Origin: Leptolinea tardivitalis
Lineage (GTDB): Bacteria > Chloroflexota > Anaerolineae > Anaerolineales > Anaerolineaceae
NCBI RefSeq assembly: GCF_001050275.1
Contig: NZ_BBYA01000004.1
Location: forward strand, 1-58,948
Reading direction: 5' to 3'
DNA length: 58,948 nucleotides
Below the pieces are notes generated by a model. It was not told where the DNA came from, did not search any database, and saw only the letters and a list, made by a program, of their open reading frames with translations. Positions 8,494-16,448 of this stretch are shown here, one piece after another. How positions within the stretch are numbered: the stretch's first letter is position 1; each line of letters begins with the position of its first letter. The position numbers and the translations under genes were made by a program.

Positions 8494-8769
8494 ATGAATA
8501 TCAATGACCTATACGCAGTAATCTTGGATCGGAAAGAAAATCCCACAACATCATCCTATACAACCAGTTTGTTCAAAGCTGGTCAGGATGAAATCTGCAA
8601 GAAAGTTGGGGAAGAAGCGATTGAAGTTATAATAGCGGCAAAAGGCCAGGGGAAACAACGTCTGGTGGAAGAAGTATCAGACCTGACCTATCATGTTCTT
8701 GTTCTCATGGCACAAAATCAGGTCACACCGGATGATATTTTGGGAGAACTGGAAAAACGCCATAGATGA
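8494..8769 (+). CDS. hisE: Phosphoribosyl-ATP pyrophosphatase
   Basis: A 91-residue all-alpha pyrophosphohydrolase (MazG-like fold) acting on PR-ATP. The segments SYTTSLFKAGQDEICKKVGE and EEAIEVIIAAKG, plus the later EEVSDLTYHVLVL, carry the acidic Mg-binding residues. The start is ambiguous between ATG at 8494 and GTG at 8488, two codons earlier. The ATG is chosen because AAGGTGG precedes it closely. The stop overlaps the next gene (ATGA). Confidence 0.92.
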   Translation: MNINDLYAVILDRKENPTTSSYTTSLFKAGQDEICKKVGEEAIEVIIAAKGQGKQRLVEEVSDLTYHVLVLMAQNQVTPDDILGELEKRHR

Positions 8770-9944
8770 AAAAGACGATTTTTCTGTTTGATATGGATGG
8801 TGTTCTGGTTGAGCCCAGACGATACCGGGCTTCGCTTCAAAGCACCATTAATTATTTCGGCAGGATCATGGGGTGGAAGGAGCTCTATCCCGGAGAAGAA
8901 ACGATCGCCTGGTTTGAATCCAGGGGGATCATCAGTGAATGGGATATCGCCCCGATTTACATCGCCAGCGTTGTTGAGAGCGTTCTTGAACAGTATTCCA
9001 ATTGGCCTATACCACCGGATTTACTTTCTTTTTGTGAATATGTAAAAAAATCTGGGATACCTAAACCAGAATTTAATGTCAAGGAGATTGTGGGGCAGCT
9101 CCCAAGCCTGAAGAAATCCGGTTTCACTTATTGTGATCTGGTCCTGTATCTGATCGAAACCGGTCCTGCACGGCAGGCATTCGGCCGTCTTTCAGGCACC
9201 TCACTTCTTGACAGTATTCTGCAAAAATCACGAAATGTGCACCAGAATCTGATCACCCGGGTTTTTCAAGAAGTTTTCCTCGGGCAAAACGCCTTTGAGA
9301 ATACGTTTTACCTACCGGCAATCTGTTTTGACCGGGTTACCGAGCACATCATCGATCCTCAATTAATTACAGATGAATGGAATACCACCCTGAAAAAACG
9401 TTGGCAGGATGGACTTGTGGATCCAGCCATTATTACAGCCAGACCTTCTTATCATAATTATCCGGCTGGTGAGGGACGTATTGAATTTTCCCCAGAAGCC
9501 GATATTATTGTTGACCAGTTGGGCTGGAATCGTTTTCCAGTAATTGGTCAGGGGCAGCTTCAATATGCGGCTGACCAGTTGGGATGTGTCTCTGTCGACT
9601 TAATCAAACCCTCCCCGGTACATGCTCTGGGCGCCATCGGCATGGTGGTAACTAATAGTCTGCTGCCATCCATTCAAGCCGGTTGGGATCTATTAAATAA
9701 TGAAGAAACAAGTTTCTATAACGGCTTTCCGGAGTTGGATGTTCATATTTTTGAAGATTCGCCCGTAGGGATCAGGGGAACCATGCGGGCTGTCGATCTG
9801 CTTGAAATGCAGGGGGTCACTGTTCGGTTGACCAAATGGGGAATTTCTACAGATCCCAATAAGGTGAGCGAATTGCAGAAATTGGATGCGAATATTGTAC
9901 CGGATGTGAATGCCGCTCTCGAACAAATCGAGATTATCGAATAA
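8766..9944 (+). CDS. HAD-superfamily protein coupled to the his operon
   Basis: A 392-residue protein opening with FLFDMDGVLVEP, which is HAD motif I (D9 and D11). A later FEDSPVGIRGT near residues 323-335 fits HAD motif IV, and VVTNS could supply motif II. About 300 residues lie between, much more than in small phosphatases, so the cap region is large and unrecognised. Its start codon overlaps the hisE stop by four bases, so it is the last gene of the his operon. The operon lacks a histidinol-phosphate phosphatase, and HAD enzymes do fill that step in other bacteria (HisB-N), so this is a candidate. That is inference from context only. Confidence 0.7.
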   Translation: MKKTIFLFDMDGVLVEPRRYRASLQSTINYFGRIMGWKELYPGEETIAWFESRGIISEWDIAPIYIASVVESVLEQYSNWPIPPDLLSFCEYVKKSGIPKPEFNVKEIVGQLPSLKKSGFTYCDLVLYLIETGPARQAFGRLSGTSLLDSILQKSRNVHQNLITRVFQEVFLGQNAFENTFYLPAICFDRVTEHIIDPQLITDEWNTTLKKRWQDGLVDPAIITARPSYHNYPAGEGRIEFSPEADIIVDQLGWNRFPVIGQGQLQYAADQLGCVSVDLIKPSPVHALGAIGMVVTNSLLPSIQAGWDLLNNEETSFYNGFPELDVHIFEDSPVGIRGTMRAVDLLEMQGVTVRLTKWGISTDPNKVSELQKLDANIVPDVNAALEQIEIIE

Positions 9945-10031
9945 TCCTTGTTCAAAAAATCCAGGATTGTTGATTTTCAGTTCAGAATCCGATGGTAAAC
10001 TGATGTGAGAACAATCCCAGGATAACCATTT

Positions 10032-11009
10032 ATGACTGATCTAACTGCCACTGCCGTTTCACATCCCAATATTGCCTTTATTAAATACTGGGGGAACCTC
10101 AATTCTGACTTGCGCATACCGTTAAATGGATCCATCTCCATGAATCTGGCCGGTTTAGAGACCCGCACTCTTGTTAAATTCGATCCTGCATTATCCGCCG
10201 ACCAATTTGTTCTGAATGAAGCTCCAGCAGACAGTAATGCCACACAACGTGTTTCCACCTTCCTTGATTTAATTCGTTCTCTGGCGGATTTGACATTACA
10301 TGCCCGCGTCACAAGTACCAACAATTTCCCCACAGGCGCTGGAATTGCTTCATCGGCGGCAGCCTTCTCAGCACTGGCGTTGGCTGGCAGCAGGGCAGCC
10401 GGACTTTCTTTGGATGAAAAAGCTCTGTCTCGTCTTGCCCGTCGGGGTTCTGGTTCTGCCTGCCGTTCCATTCCAGATGGCTTTGTCGAATGGCTTCCAG
10501 GTACAACAGATGAAGATTCGTATGCAATGTCCATCGCTCCCGCCAATGCCTGGAATCTGGTCGATGTAATCGCCGTTGTAGCGGCAGGTGAAAAGAAAGT
10601 CGGTTCAAGTGAAGGCCATAATCTTGCAAATACCAGTCCATTTCAGAATGCTCGTGTTTCAGATGCTCCCCGCCGCATAGCATTATGCCGAGATGCAATC
10701 CTTCATCAAGATTTTTATTCTCTGGCCGCCGTAATGGAACTGGATAGCGATATGATGCACTCAGTTATGATGACTTCAAAACCTCCCCTGTTTTACTGGG
10801 AACCGGCATCGCTTCGCATCATTAAAGCAGTACCAGAATGGCGCAAAAATGGCCTACCCTGCGCATATACTCTGGATGCAGGTCCGAATGTCCACATTCT
10901 TTGCCCTGCCAGTATCGCCCCGGATGTAGAAAAAAGGCTAACAAAAATGGAAGGCATCACACAGATACTTACAGCTGGAGTCGGCGGCCCGACTCATCTG
11001 GTGGATTAA
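10032..11009 (+). CDS. mvaD: Diphosphomevalonate / phosphomevalonate decarboxylase family
   Basis: A 325-residue GHMP-fold decarboxylase of isoprenoid synthesis. It opens with SHPNIAFIKYWGN, has the GHMP ATP loop PTGAGIASSAAAFSA and the decarboxylase signature GSACRSIPDGFVEW. The family normally converts mevalonate diphosphate to isopentenyl diphosphate. In the Chloroflexota species Roseiflexus castenholzii a homologue was reported to act on mevalonate 5-phosphate instead, with isopentenyl phosphate kinase finishing the route. Sequence inspection alone does not decide between these here. No other mevalonate gene is in the window. Confidence 0.88.
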   Translation: MTDLTATAVSHPNIAFIKYWGNLNSDLRIPLNGSISMNLAGLETRTLVKFDPALSADQFVLNEAPADSNATQRVSTFLDLIRSLADLTLHARVTSTNNFPTGAGIASSAAAFSALALAGSRAAGLSLDEKALSRLARRGSGSACRSIPDGFVEWLPGTTDEDSYAMSIAPANAWNLVDVIAVVAAGEKKVGSSEGHNLANTSPFQNARVSDAPRRIALCRDAILHQDFYSLAAVMELDSDMMHSVMMTSKPPLFYWEPASLRIIKAVPEWRKNGLPCAYTLDAGPNVHILCPASIAPDVEKRLTKMEGITQILTAGVGGPTHLVD

Positions 11010-11029
11010 TTAAAAGTTTATAAGAACGA

Positions 11030-11057
11030 TTCAAATTACCGCTAAAATGGCTATAAT
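11030..11057 (+). promoter_or_regulatory. Putative rseP promoter
   Basis: TTCAAA at 11030-11035 and TATAAT at 11052-11057 are 16 bases apart. A CAGGTA-N5-TACCTG inverted repeat (11066-11082) begins at about the predicted transcription start. Confidence 0.55.
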
Positions 11058-11105
11058 ACAAAAAGCAGGTATTTATTACCTGATCCGTTTTTATCAGGAA
11101 TAGAA

Positions 11106-12194
11106 ATGAATTTAACTTTTTTAGCAACGATTTTCGAATTTATTATTGCCTTTGGGCTTTTACTTTTTCTGCATGAGTTTGGCCATTTCATTGCATCCAG
11201 ACTATTTGGAATTGAAGTAGAAGAATTCGGATTTGGATTTCCTCCCCGGTTGGTAAAATTGTTCACCTGGAAAGGAACCGAATTTACGCTAAATTGGATT
11301 CCCTTTGGCGCATTTGTCCGTCCGAAAGGTGAAAATGACCCGGAGGTACCGGGAGGTCTGGCTGCAGCCAACCCCTGGAAACGCCTGGTTGTACTGGTTG
11401 GTGGACCGTTTTTTAACATCCTGACCGGAATAATTATTTTTACCATCCTTTTCACCCGTACCGGAGCTCCGGATGTAAAAACTGTCCAGATTATGGAAGT
11501 CGCTAAAAATTCCCCCGCCGAGACTGCCGGGATTATGGCGAACGATATTATCTCCAGAGTCAATGGGGAAGAAATTACCAGTACTACACAGCTTTCCACA
11601 ATAGTAAAGGCGAATCTGGGAAAAGAGATTACCATGTCTCTTATTCGGCAGGACAAAATAATTAATGTAAAAGCAACCCCCAGATTAAATCCGCCACCCA
11701 ATCAGGGTTCGCTTGGGATTGTGATGGGCAATCCCATCAAACCAATCTCAGTATTCCAGGCAATTCCGTATTCACTCATCACCACAGGCGCCCAGGGTGC
11801 CGCCCTCATCACCATGCCCATTCAACTGATGCGCGGGCAGGTAGCCGCCGAAGATGCCCGTATGGTTGGCCCGGTAGGCATGTATGACATTTACTCACAG
11901 GTGAGATCCCGCGATATCACAGCCGAATCCAAACCCGCCAGTACAGCCGCAGATACCATGAATCGCTTTTGGCTGCTAGGGATCATTTCGGTTGCTCTTG
12001 GTTTCACCAATTTGCTCCCCATTCCTGCACTTGATGGCGGCCGTATCATTTTTGTGCTGGCCGAATTGATTTTCCGCAAACGTGTTCCCGCTCAATATGA
12101 AAACATGGTCCATCTGATTGGTTTTGCTGCGTTGATTGCTCTTATGGTGTACATTACCTCGCAGGATATTACCAACAGAATTATCCTTCCCTGA
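11106..12194 (+). CDS. rseP: RIP-type site-2 metalloprotease RseP
   Basis: A 362-residue intramembrane zinc protease. HEFGH (23-27) in the first membrane helix gives the zinc ligands, a PDZ domain (about 120-200, with SPAETAGIMANDIISRVNGEE) sits in the middle, and the third ligand lies in NLLPIPALDGGRIIF (about 303-317). Several hydrophobic helices are present at both ends. It probably releases anchored regulators or clears signal peptides. A family-typical single PDZ domain is seen, unlike the two of the E. coli enzyme. The next gene follows after 14 bases. Confidence 0.93.
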   Translation: MNLTFLATIFEFIIAFGLLLFLHEFGHFIASRLFGIEVEEFGFGFPPRLVKLFTWKGTEFTLNWIPFGAFVRPKGENDPEVPGGLAAANPWKRLVVLVGGPFFNILTGIIIFTILFTRTGAPDVKTVQIMEVAKNSPAETAGIMANDIISRVNGEEITSTTQLSTIVKANLGKEITMSLIRQDKIINVKATPRLNPPPNQGSLGIVMGNPIKPISVFQAIPYSLITTGAQGAALITMPIQLMRGQVAAEDARMVGPVGMYDIYSQVRSRDITAESKPASTAADTMNRFWLLGIISVALGFTNLLPIPALDGGRIIFVLAELIFRKRVPAQYENMVHLIGFAALIALMVYITSQDITNRIILP

Positions 12195-12208
12195 TAGGTT
12201 TTGCACGC

Positions 12209-13306
12209 ATGCCTCAAAACAGCAATTCCATCCCATTTCAATCTGTTCTCGATGCCCTGGTGGAAAATGGTAAGCCATTTCCCGCCAGCTACCTGACCCG
12301 ATTTTCTGATATCCAATCTTCCGATCTAGCATTATTAAAGAAGACCTGGGAAGATGTAAAACCAAAACGCCGCCTTAACCTGGTGGAAGACCTGATCAAA
12401 TTCAATGAGAAAACCACAATTGCCTGCTTTGATGACGTGGCGGTCTTCTTTCTAACAGACGATGATGCCCGCGTCCGAACTGCCGCCATTCGTTTGCTCC
12501 GGGAATCGGAAGATCCACGGATCGTGGAACGTCTGATTAAATTGCTTGAAAAAGACAAGCAGTTGATTGTTCGGGCTGCCGCTGCCGGTGGATTAGGACC
12601 TTTTGTATTGCTAGGTGAACTCGATAAAATATCAGCTGAAAAATTGGCCCATATAGAGCGAGTGTTGCTTTCCCGAATCACTGGCACTGATGACGACCTG
12701 GTGAGACGCAGTGCCTTGGAGGCCATGGGATATTCCAGCCGAAAAGAGATGGTGAACCTGATTTCCGAGGCTTTTGAAGAGAATGACCCCGATTGGGTTG
12801 CCAGTTCACTGGTTGCCATGGGCCGATCGGCTTCGGACGAATGGGAAATGCACATCCTGCGCAGTCTTTTTCACCCCGATCCCGTCGTCCGGATTGAAGC
12901 CATACGAGCTGCAGGCTCCTTGAACCTCACCCGAGCTGTGGAACCGCTGCTGGAGCTTCTTGATGCCGGTGAATCCAATAAAGAATTGCGATTTGCCGCT
13001 ATTTGGGCACTTTCTGAAATCGGTGGAGAAAAAGCCAATGCCGCTCTTGAATCACTTTTGGATAATGCTGCCACAGATGAAGAAGCAGATTTTATTGAAG
13101 ACGCCATAGACAACATCGGTTACGGTGACAGCTCGCTGGGACTTGATTTCCTTGATCTTGACGATCTGCGCCAGAATGCTTCTACATATCAGGATTCAGA
13201 TGATGAACTCTATGAAGAAGATGAATTGGATGAAGAAGGCTATGGCAATGATGATTATGATCAAGAGCCTCCTTCCGAACAATCAGCCCGATATGACTAT
13301 GATTGA
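12209..13306 (+). CDS. HEAT-repeat protein with acidic tail
   Basis: A 365-residue soluble protein built of HEAT/PBS-lyase-like helical repeats over about residues 60-300 (for example DDARVRTAAIRLLRESEDP and DPVVRIEAIRAAGSLN). It ends in a strongly acidic tail rich in Asp, Glu and Tyr, about 50 residues long. Such proteins are scaffolds; no catalytic motif is seen. It follows rseP by 14 bases and overlaps the acylphosphatase start, so the three are probably one operon. The partner is unknown. Confidence 0.85.
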   Translation: MPQNSNSIPFQSVLDALVENGKPFPASYLTRFSDIQSSDLALLKKTWEDVKPKRRLNLVEDLIKFNEKTTIACFDDVAVFFLTDDDARVRTAAIRLLRESEDPRIVERLIKLLEKDKQLIVRAAAAGGLGPFVLLGELDKISAEKLAHIERVLLSRITGTDDDLVRRSALEAMGYSSRKEMVNLISEAFEENDPDWVASSLVAMGRSASDEWEMHILRSLFHPDPVVRIEAIRAAGSLNLTRAVEPLLELLDAGESNKELRFAAIWALSEIGGEKANAALESLLDNAATDEEADFIEDAIDNIGYGDSSLGLDFLDLDDLRQNASTYQDSDDELYEEDELDEEGYGNDDYDQEPPSEQSARYDYD

Positions 13307-13604
13307 ACCGAAATCTTTTACCCATCCCGCCCGCCTGCATGCCCTGGTAGAAGGGCATGTTCAAGGTGTCGGTTTCCGTTATTTCGTCCTTAACCGCGCC
13401 CAGGAACTTAACCTTACCGGTTGGGTTCGCAATACCGCCGAAGGAGATGTGGAAGTGGTGGCCGAAGGTGAACGGGAGGTCTTGGATGTGCTTCTGGAAG
13501 CCCTCCATCAAGGACCACGATCATCATATGTCACCAGAGTGCGGGAAAACTGGGAACCACATCTCGGCGAATTTCGAATTTTCGACGTTCGATCATCCTT
13601 CTGA
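13293..13604 (+). CDS. acyP: Acylphosphatase
   Basis: A 103-residue protein with the acylphosphatase signature VEGHVQGVGFRYFV, which holds the phosphate loop and catalytic Arg. GWVRNTAEGDVEV supplies the catalytic Asn. Starts at 13293 and 13299 (two codons apart) are both possible; neither has a clear ribosome binding site, and both overlap the end of the HEAT gene, implying coupling. The stop codon abuts the uvrB stop with no base between them. Confidence 0.92.
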   Translation: MTMIEPKSFTHPARLHALVEGHVQGVGFRYFVLNRAQELNLTGWVRNTAEGDVEVVAEGEREVLDVLLEALHQGPRSSYVTRVRENWEPHLGEFRIFDVRSSF

Positions 13605-15647
13605 TCAGTCTTCACCGGTCAGTAGTCGAATTTTTTTCCATGGTGGCATCTCAGTAGCATCCGCCAGTTCATTACGTAATTCATAAATCTGATCGCGAAG
13701 GGCAGCCGCTTTTTCAAATTCCAGGTCTTTTGCTGCTTGTTTCATTTGTTTTTCCATTTCATGAATGACTCGCTGGATTTCTTTCACAGGCATAGCACCA
13801 TCACCCTGCCCGGCATGGTATTCTGCTTTCTTCTCAGCAATACTCGGTGACTGACTCAACCGTTCCGTCAGATCATGTACTGCTTTCATCACAGTTACCG
13901 GTTGTATATTGTTTTCTCGGTTATAAGCCGATTGTTTTTCGCGGCGTCGGTTGGTTTCTTCTATGGCAAACTTCATGGAATCCGTTATTTTATCGGCATA
14001 CATGATGACCGTACCGTTCACATTGCGGGCAGCACGCCCAATCGTTTGAATAAGGGCCGTCCCCGACCGCAGAAATCCTTCCTTGTCAGCATCCAGAATG
14101 CCAATAAGAGATACTTCCGGCAAATCCAGTCCTTCGCGCAAAAGGTTGATTCCCACCAATACATCATAGGTGCCCAACCGCAGATCGCGTAAAATGCTGA
14201 CGCGTTCCAGTGTATCCACCTCGGAATGAAGGTAATGTACCTTTATTCCAATTTCCTTCAGATAATCAGCCAGATCTTCAGACATGCGCTTAGTCAGCGT
14301 GGTGACCAACGTCCGTTCACCCTGGGCAATCCGCTTGTTAATCTCGGCGATCAGGTCATCCACCTGCCCTTTTGTTGGTCTGACCTCCACCTTCGGATCG
14401 ATCAATCCGGTAGGACGAATGATCTGCTCGGCAATCTGTTCCGCCCGTCCCAGTTCATACGGACCAGGGGTGGCGGATGTGTAAATGGTGTACCCCATGC
14501 GAGACTCAAATTCTTCAAACATTAACGGCCGGTTATCAAGACACGACGGCAGCCGGAATCCATATTCATGTAATACTTTCTTGCGGGATTGATCGCCGTT
14601 GAACATCCCCCGAACCTGCGGAATGGTCATGTGTGACTCATCTATGAACAACAGATATTCACTCGGCAGATAGTCCATCAAGGTCCATGGGGCTGACCCG
14701 GCAGGACGCTGGTCAAGATGACGTGAATAATTTTCGATACCGGCACAATACCCGACTTCTTTCAACATTTCGATGTCGTATCGGGTTCGCTGCTCAATGC
14801 GCTGCGCTTCAAGCAGTTTGCCGTTTGCCTTGAAATACGCCAATTGATTTTCCAATTCTTCTTCAATATCACTTATAGCCTTCTTCAATCGGTCTTCATT
14901 GGCAATATAGTGTTTGGCTGGATAAATATCAACGGACATTGGGTGATCATATACTTCCCCGGTTACCGGGTTCAGTGCAGTGATTTTCTCGATGTCATCG
15001 CCAAAGAATGTAACCCGGTAGATCTTTTTTTCCTCATAGGCTGGAAAAATTTCCAGGGTATCACCGCGTACTCTGAAAGTTCCTGGCCGAAGTTCCATAT
15101 CATTACGCTGATATTGACTCTCCACAAGCTGCCGCAGCAAAGCATTCCGCCGGAAGATGGTGCCAGTTTCTAGATGAACAACCACGCGGCCATAGTTAGC
15201 CGGATCACCCAGACCATAGATGCAAGAAACGGATGCCACTATTACAACATCTTTCCGTGACATCAATGCAGCAGTTGCTGCCAGCCGCAGACGGTCAATT
15301 TCTTCATTTATATCTGTCTCTTTTTCAATATAGAGGTCCCGTTGCGGTACATAGGCTTCCGGTTGATAATAATCGTAGTAAGAGATGAAATATTCGACAG
15401 CGTTTTCCGGAAAGAATTCCTTAAACTCGGCATAAAGCTGGGCAGCCAGGGTTTTGTTATGAGCCATTACCAGTGCCGGCATCTGAAGTTCCTGAATGAT
15501 ATTGGCCATTGTAAAAGTCTTACCAGTGGCCGTGGCACCCAGCAAGACCTGATGTTGCATACCCTTTTTTACCCCATCCACCAGTTGAGCGATAGCCGTC
15601 GGCTGGTCGCCAGTCGGAATATAAGGGGCGGTCAGTTTAAAATCCAT
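13605..15647 (-). CDS. uvrB: Excinuclease ABC subunit B
   Basis: A 680-residue DNA-damage helicase-like component of nucleotide excision repair. Walker A GATATGKT (37-44), the damage-probing beta-hairpin ([18 protein letters not shown]), the DESH-type Walker B ([10 protein letters not shown]), helicase motif VI (QTIGRAARN) and the C-terminal UVR domain ([21 protein letters not shown]) are present. Length is normal. Two direct AGCACAAA repeats lie just upstream of the gene (15680-15701). Confidence 0.97.
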   Translation of the reverse strand: MDFKLTAPYIPTGDQPTAIAQLVDGVKKGMQHQVLLGATATGKTFTMANIIQELQMPALVMAHNKTLAAQLYAEFKEFFPENAVEYFISYYDYYQPEAYVPQRDLYIEKETDINEEIDRLRLAATAALMSRKDVVIVASVSCIYGLGDPANYGRVVVHLETGTIFRRNALLRQLVESQYQRNDMELRPGTFRVRGDTLEIFPAYEEKKIYRVTFFGDDIEKITALNPVTGEVYDHPMSVDIYPAKHYIANEDRLKKAISDIEEELENQLAYFKANGKLLEAQRIEQRTRYDIEMLKEVGYCAGIENYSRHLDQRPAGSAPWTLMDYLPSEYLLFIDESHMTIPQVRGMFNGDQSRKKVLHEYGFRLPSCLDNRPLMFEEFESRMGYTIYTSATPGPYELGRAEQIAEQIIRPTGLIDPKVEVRPTKGQVDDLIAEINKRIAQGERTLVTTLTKRMSEDLADYLKEIGIKVHYLHSEVDTLERVSILRDLRLGTYDVLVGINLLREGLDLPEVSLIGILDADKEGFLRSGTALIQTIGRAARNVNGTVIMYADKITDSMKFAIEETNRRREKQSAYNRENNIQPVTVMKAVHDLTERLSQSPSIAEKKAEYHAGQGDGAMPVKEIQRVIHEMEKQMKQAAKDLEFEKAAALRDQIYELRNELADATEMPPWKKIRLLTGED

Positions 15648-15679
15648 AGTATTCCTCTAAATTCCAATCCACTCAATTC

Positions 15680-15701
15680 AGCACAAATATTCTAGCACAA
15701 A
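15680..15701 (-). promoter_or_regulatory. Direct repeat upstream of uvrB
   Basis: AGCACAAA occurs at 15680-15687 and again at 15694-15701. On the coding strand of uvrB this is TTTGTGCT repeated at 14-base spacing around a TAGAAT hexamer that could be a -10 box. It may be an operator; no match to a known SOS box is claimed. Confidence 0.4.
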
Positions 15702-15743
15702 CGGTCAAAGAATAAGCGTGAATTGTATGCAAATCTTGCGGAT

Positions 15744-16340
15744 TTATTGACTGGGGTCGGGAGGAAAGGTACCTTGTGGTGCATACCAGTCAGCCGGATC
15801 GATACCAGTAGTCAATTTCCCGGCTTCAACAGCCACATCAACCAGAGAATGATCCGTACATTCCACTGACATTCCACAGGTGACATATTTCGTGTACCCG
15901 CCAGCCATATTCATAGTTGTTCCAGATTCTGTAAGCTGGTATGCAATGACGTGATATGTTCCTGTGGGAATTCCATCCAAACCATACAGATTATTATCTG
16001 TCACTTCGGTGGCATAATATTCACCGGTTTTTATATTTATCGCCACAATTCTGAGTGGTGGGATTTGTTCTGATGGATAAGATAATGTGCCAGAAATATT
16101 CCCGGTCTCCGGCTTAACCATTGTGGGAAACGTAATCGGATCCGTCGGTTCAATTGTCGGTGTGATTGCCTGTTTTTCCAGTTTTGCCACCGTTAATTGC
16201 AGACTGGTTATGGTGGCGGATTTTTCGCCAGGAGAAACTTTCTGCGAATTGCCCATGGTAAAGATGGAACACATAATTGACGAACCAGCCAGTACTAGGC
16301 TGATGATAATCAGTGGCAAATGACGGTGATCTCGGGTCAT
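15744..16340 (-). CDS. Secreted or membrane-anchored protein with beta-sandwich domain
   Basis: A 198-residue protein of unknown function. A hydrophobic N-terminal segment (about residues 9-28) acts as a signal or anchor; the Cys at 24 lacks a good lipobox. A short helical and Thr/Pro-rich stretch (about 40-75) leads to a domain from about 80 (ISGTLSYPSEQIPPLRIVAI ...). This resembles carboxypeptidase-regulatory or Cna-B-like beta-sandwiches that fold around an N-x-YGLDGIPTGTYHVIAY segment. Two Cys near 155-161 could form a disulfide. It stands alone between uvrB and a divergent gene. Confidence 0.75.
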   Translation of the reverse strand: MTRDHRHLPLIIISLVLAGSSIMCSIFTMGNSQKVSPGEKSATITSLQLTVAKLEKQAITPTIEPTDPITFPTMVKPETGNISGTLSYPSEQIPPLRIVAINIKTGEYYATEVTDNNLYGLDGIPTGTYHVIAYQLTESGTTMNMAGGYTKYVTCGMSVECTDHSLVDVAVEAGKLTTGIDPADWYAPQGTFPPDPSQ

Positions 16341-16448
16341 GGCAGATGTCCTTTTCTTCGTGTTGATTGTAGCATATTCAGATTCACCGGTTGATTTGAC
16401 GGCATTTCGGATACAATCTAGCCGTTAGTCAGTTCACATTGAGGTTCC

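Noticed and set aside
9943-9974. Terminator after the HAD gene
   Set aside because: The stem is only six pairs with a 14-base loop and the following tract (TTGATTTT) is interrupted. Too weak to call.
12289-12855. Antisense frame of 188 codons inside the HEAT-repeat gene
   Set aside because: Fully covered by a supported gene; Ser/Arg-rich shadow sequence.
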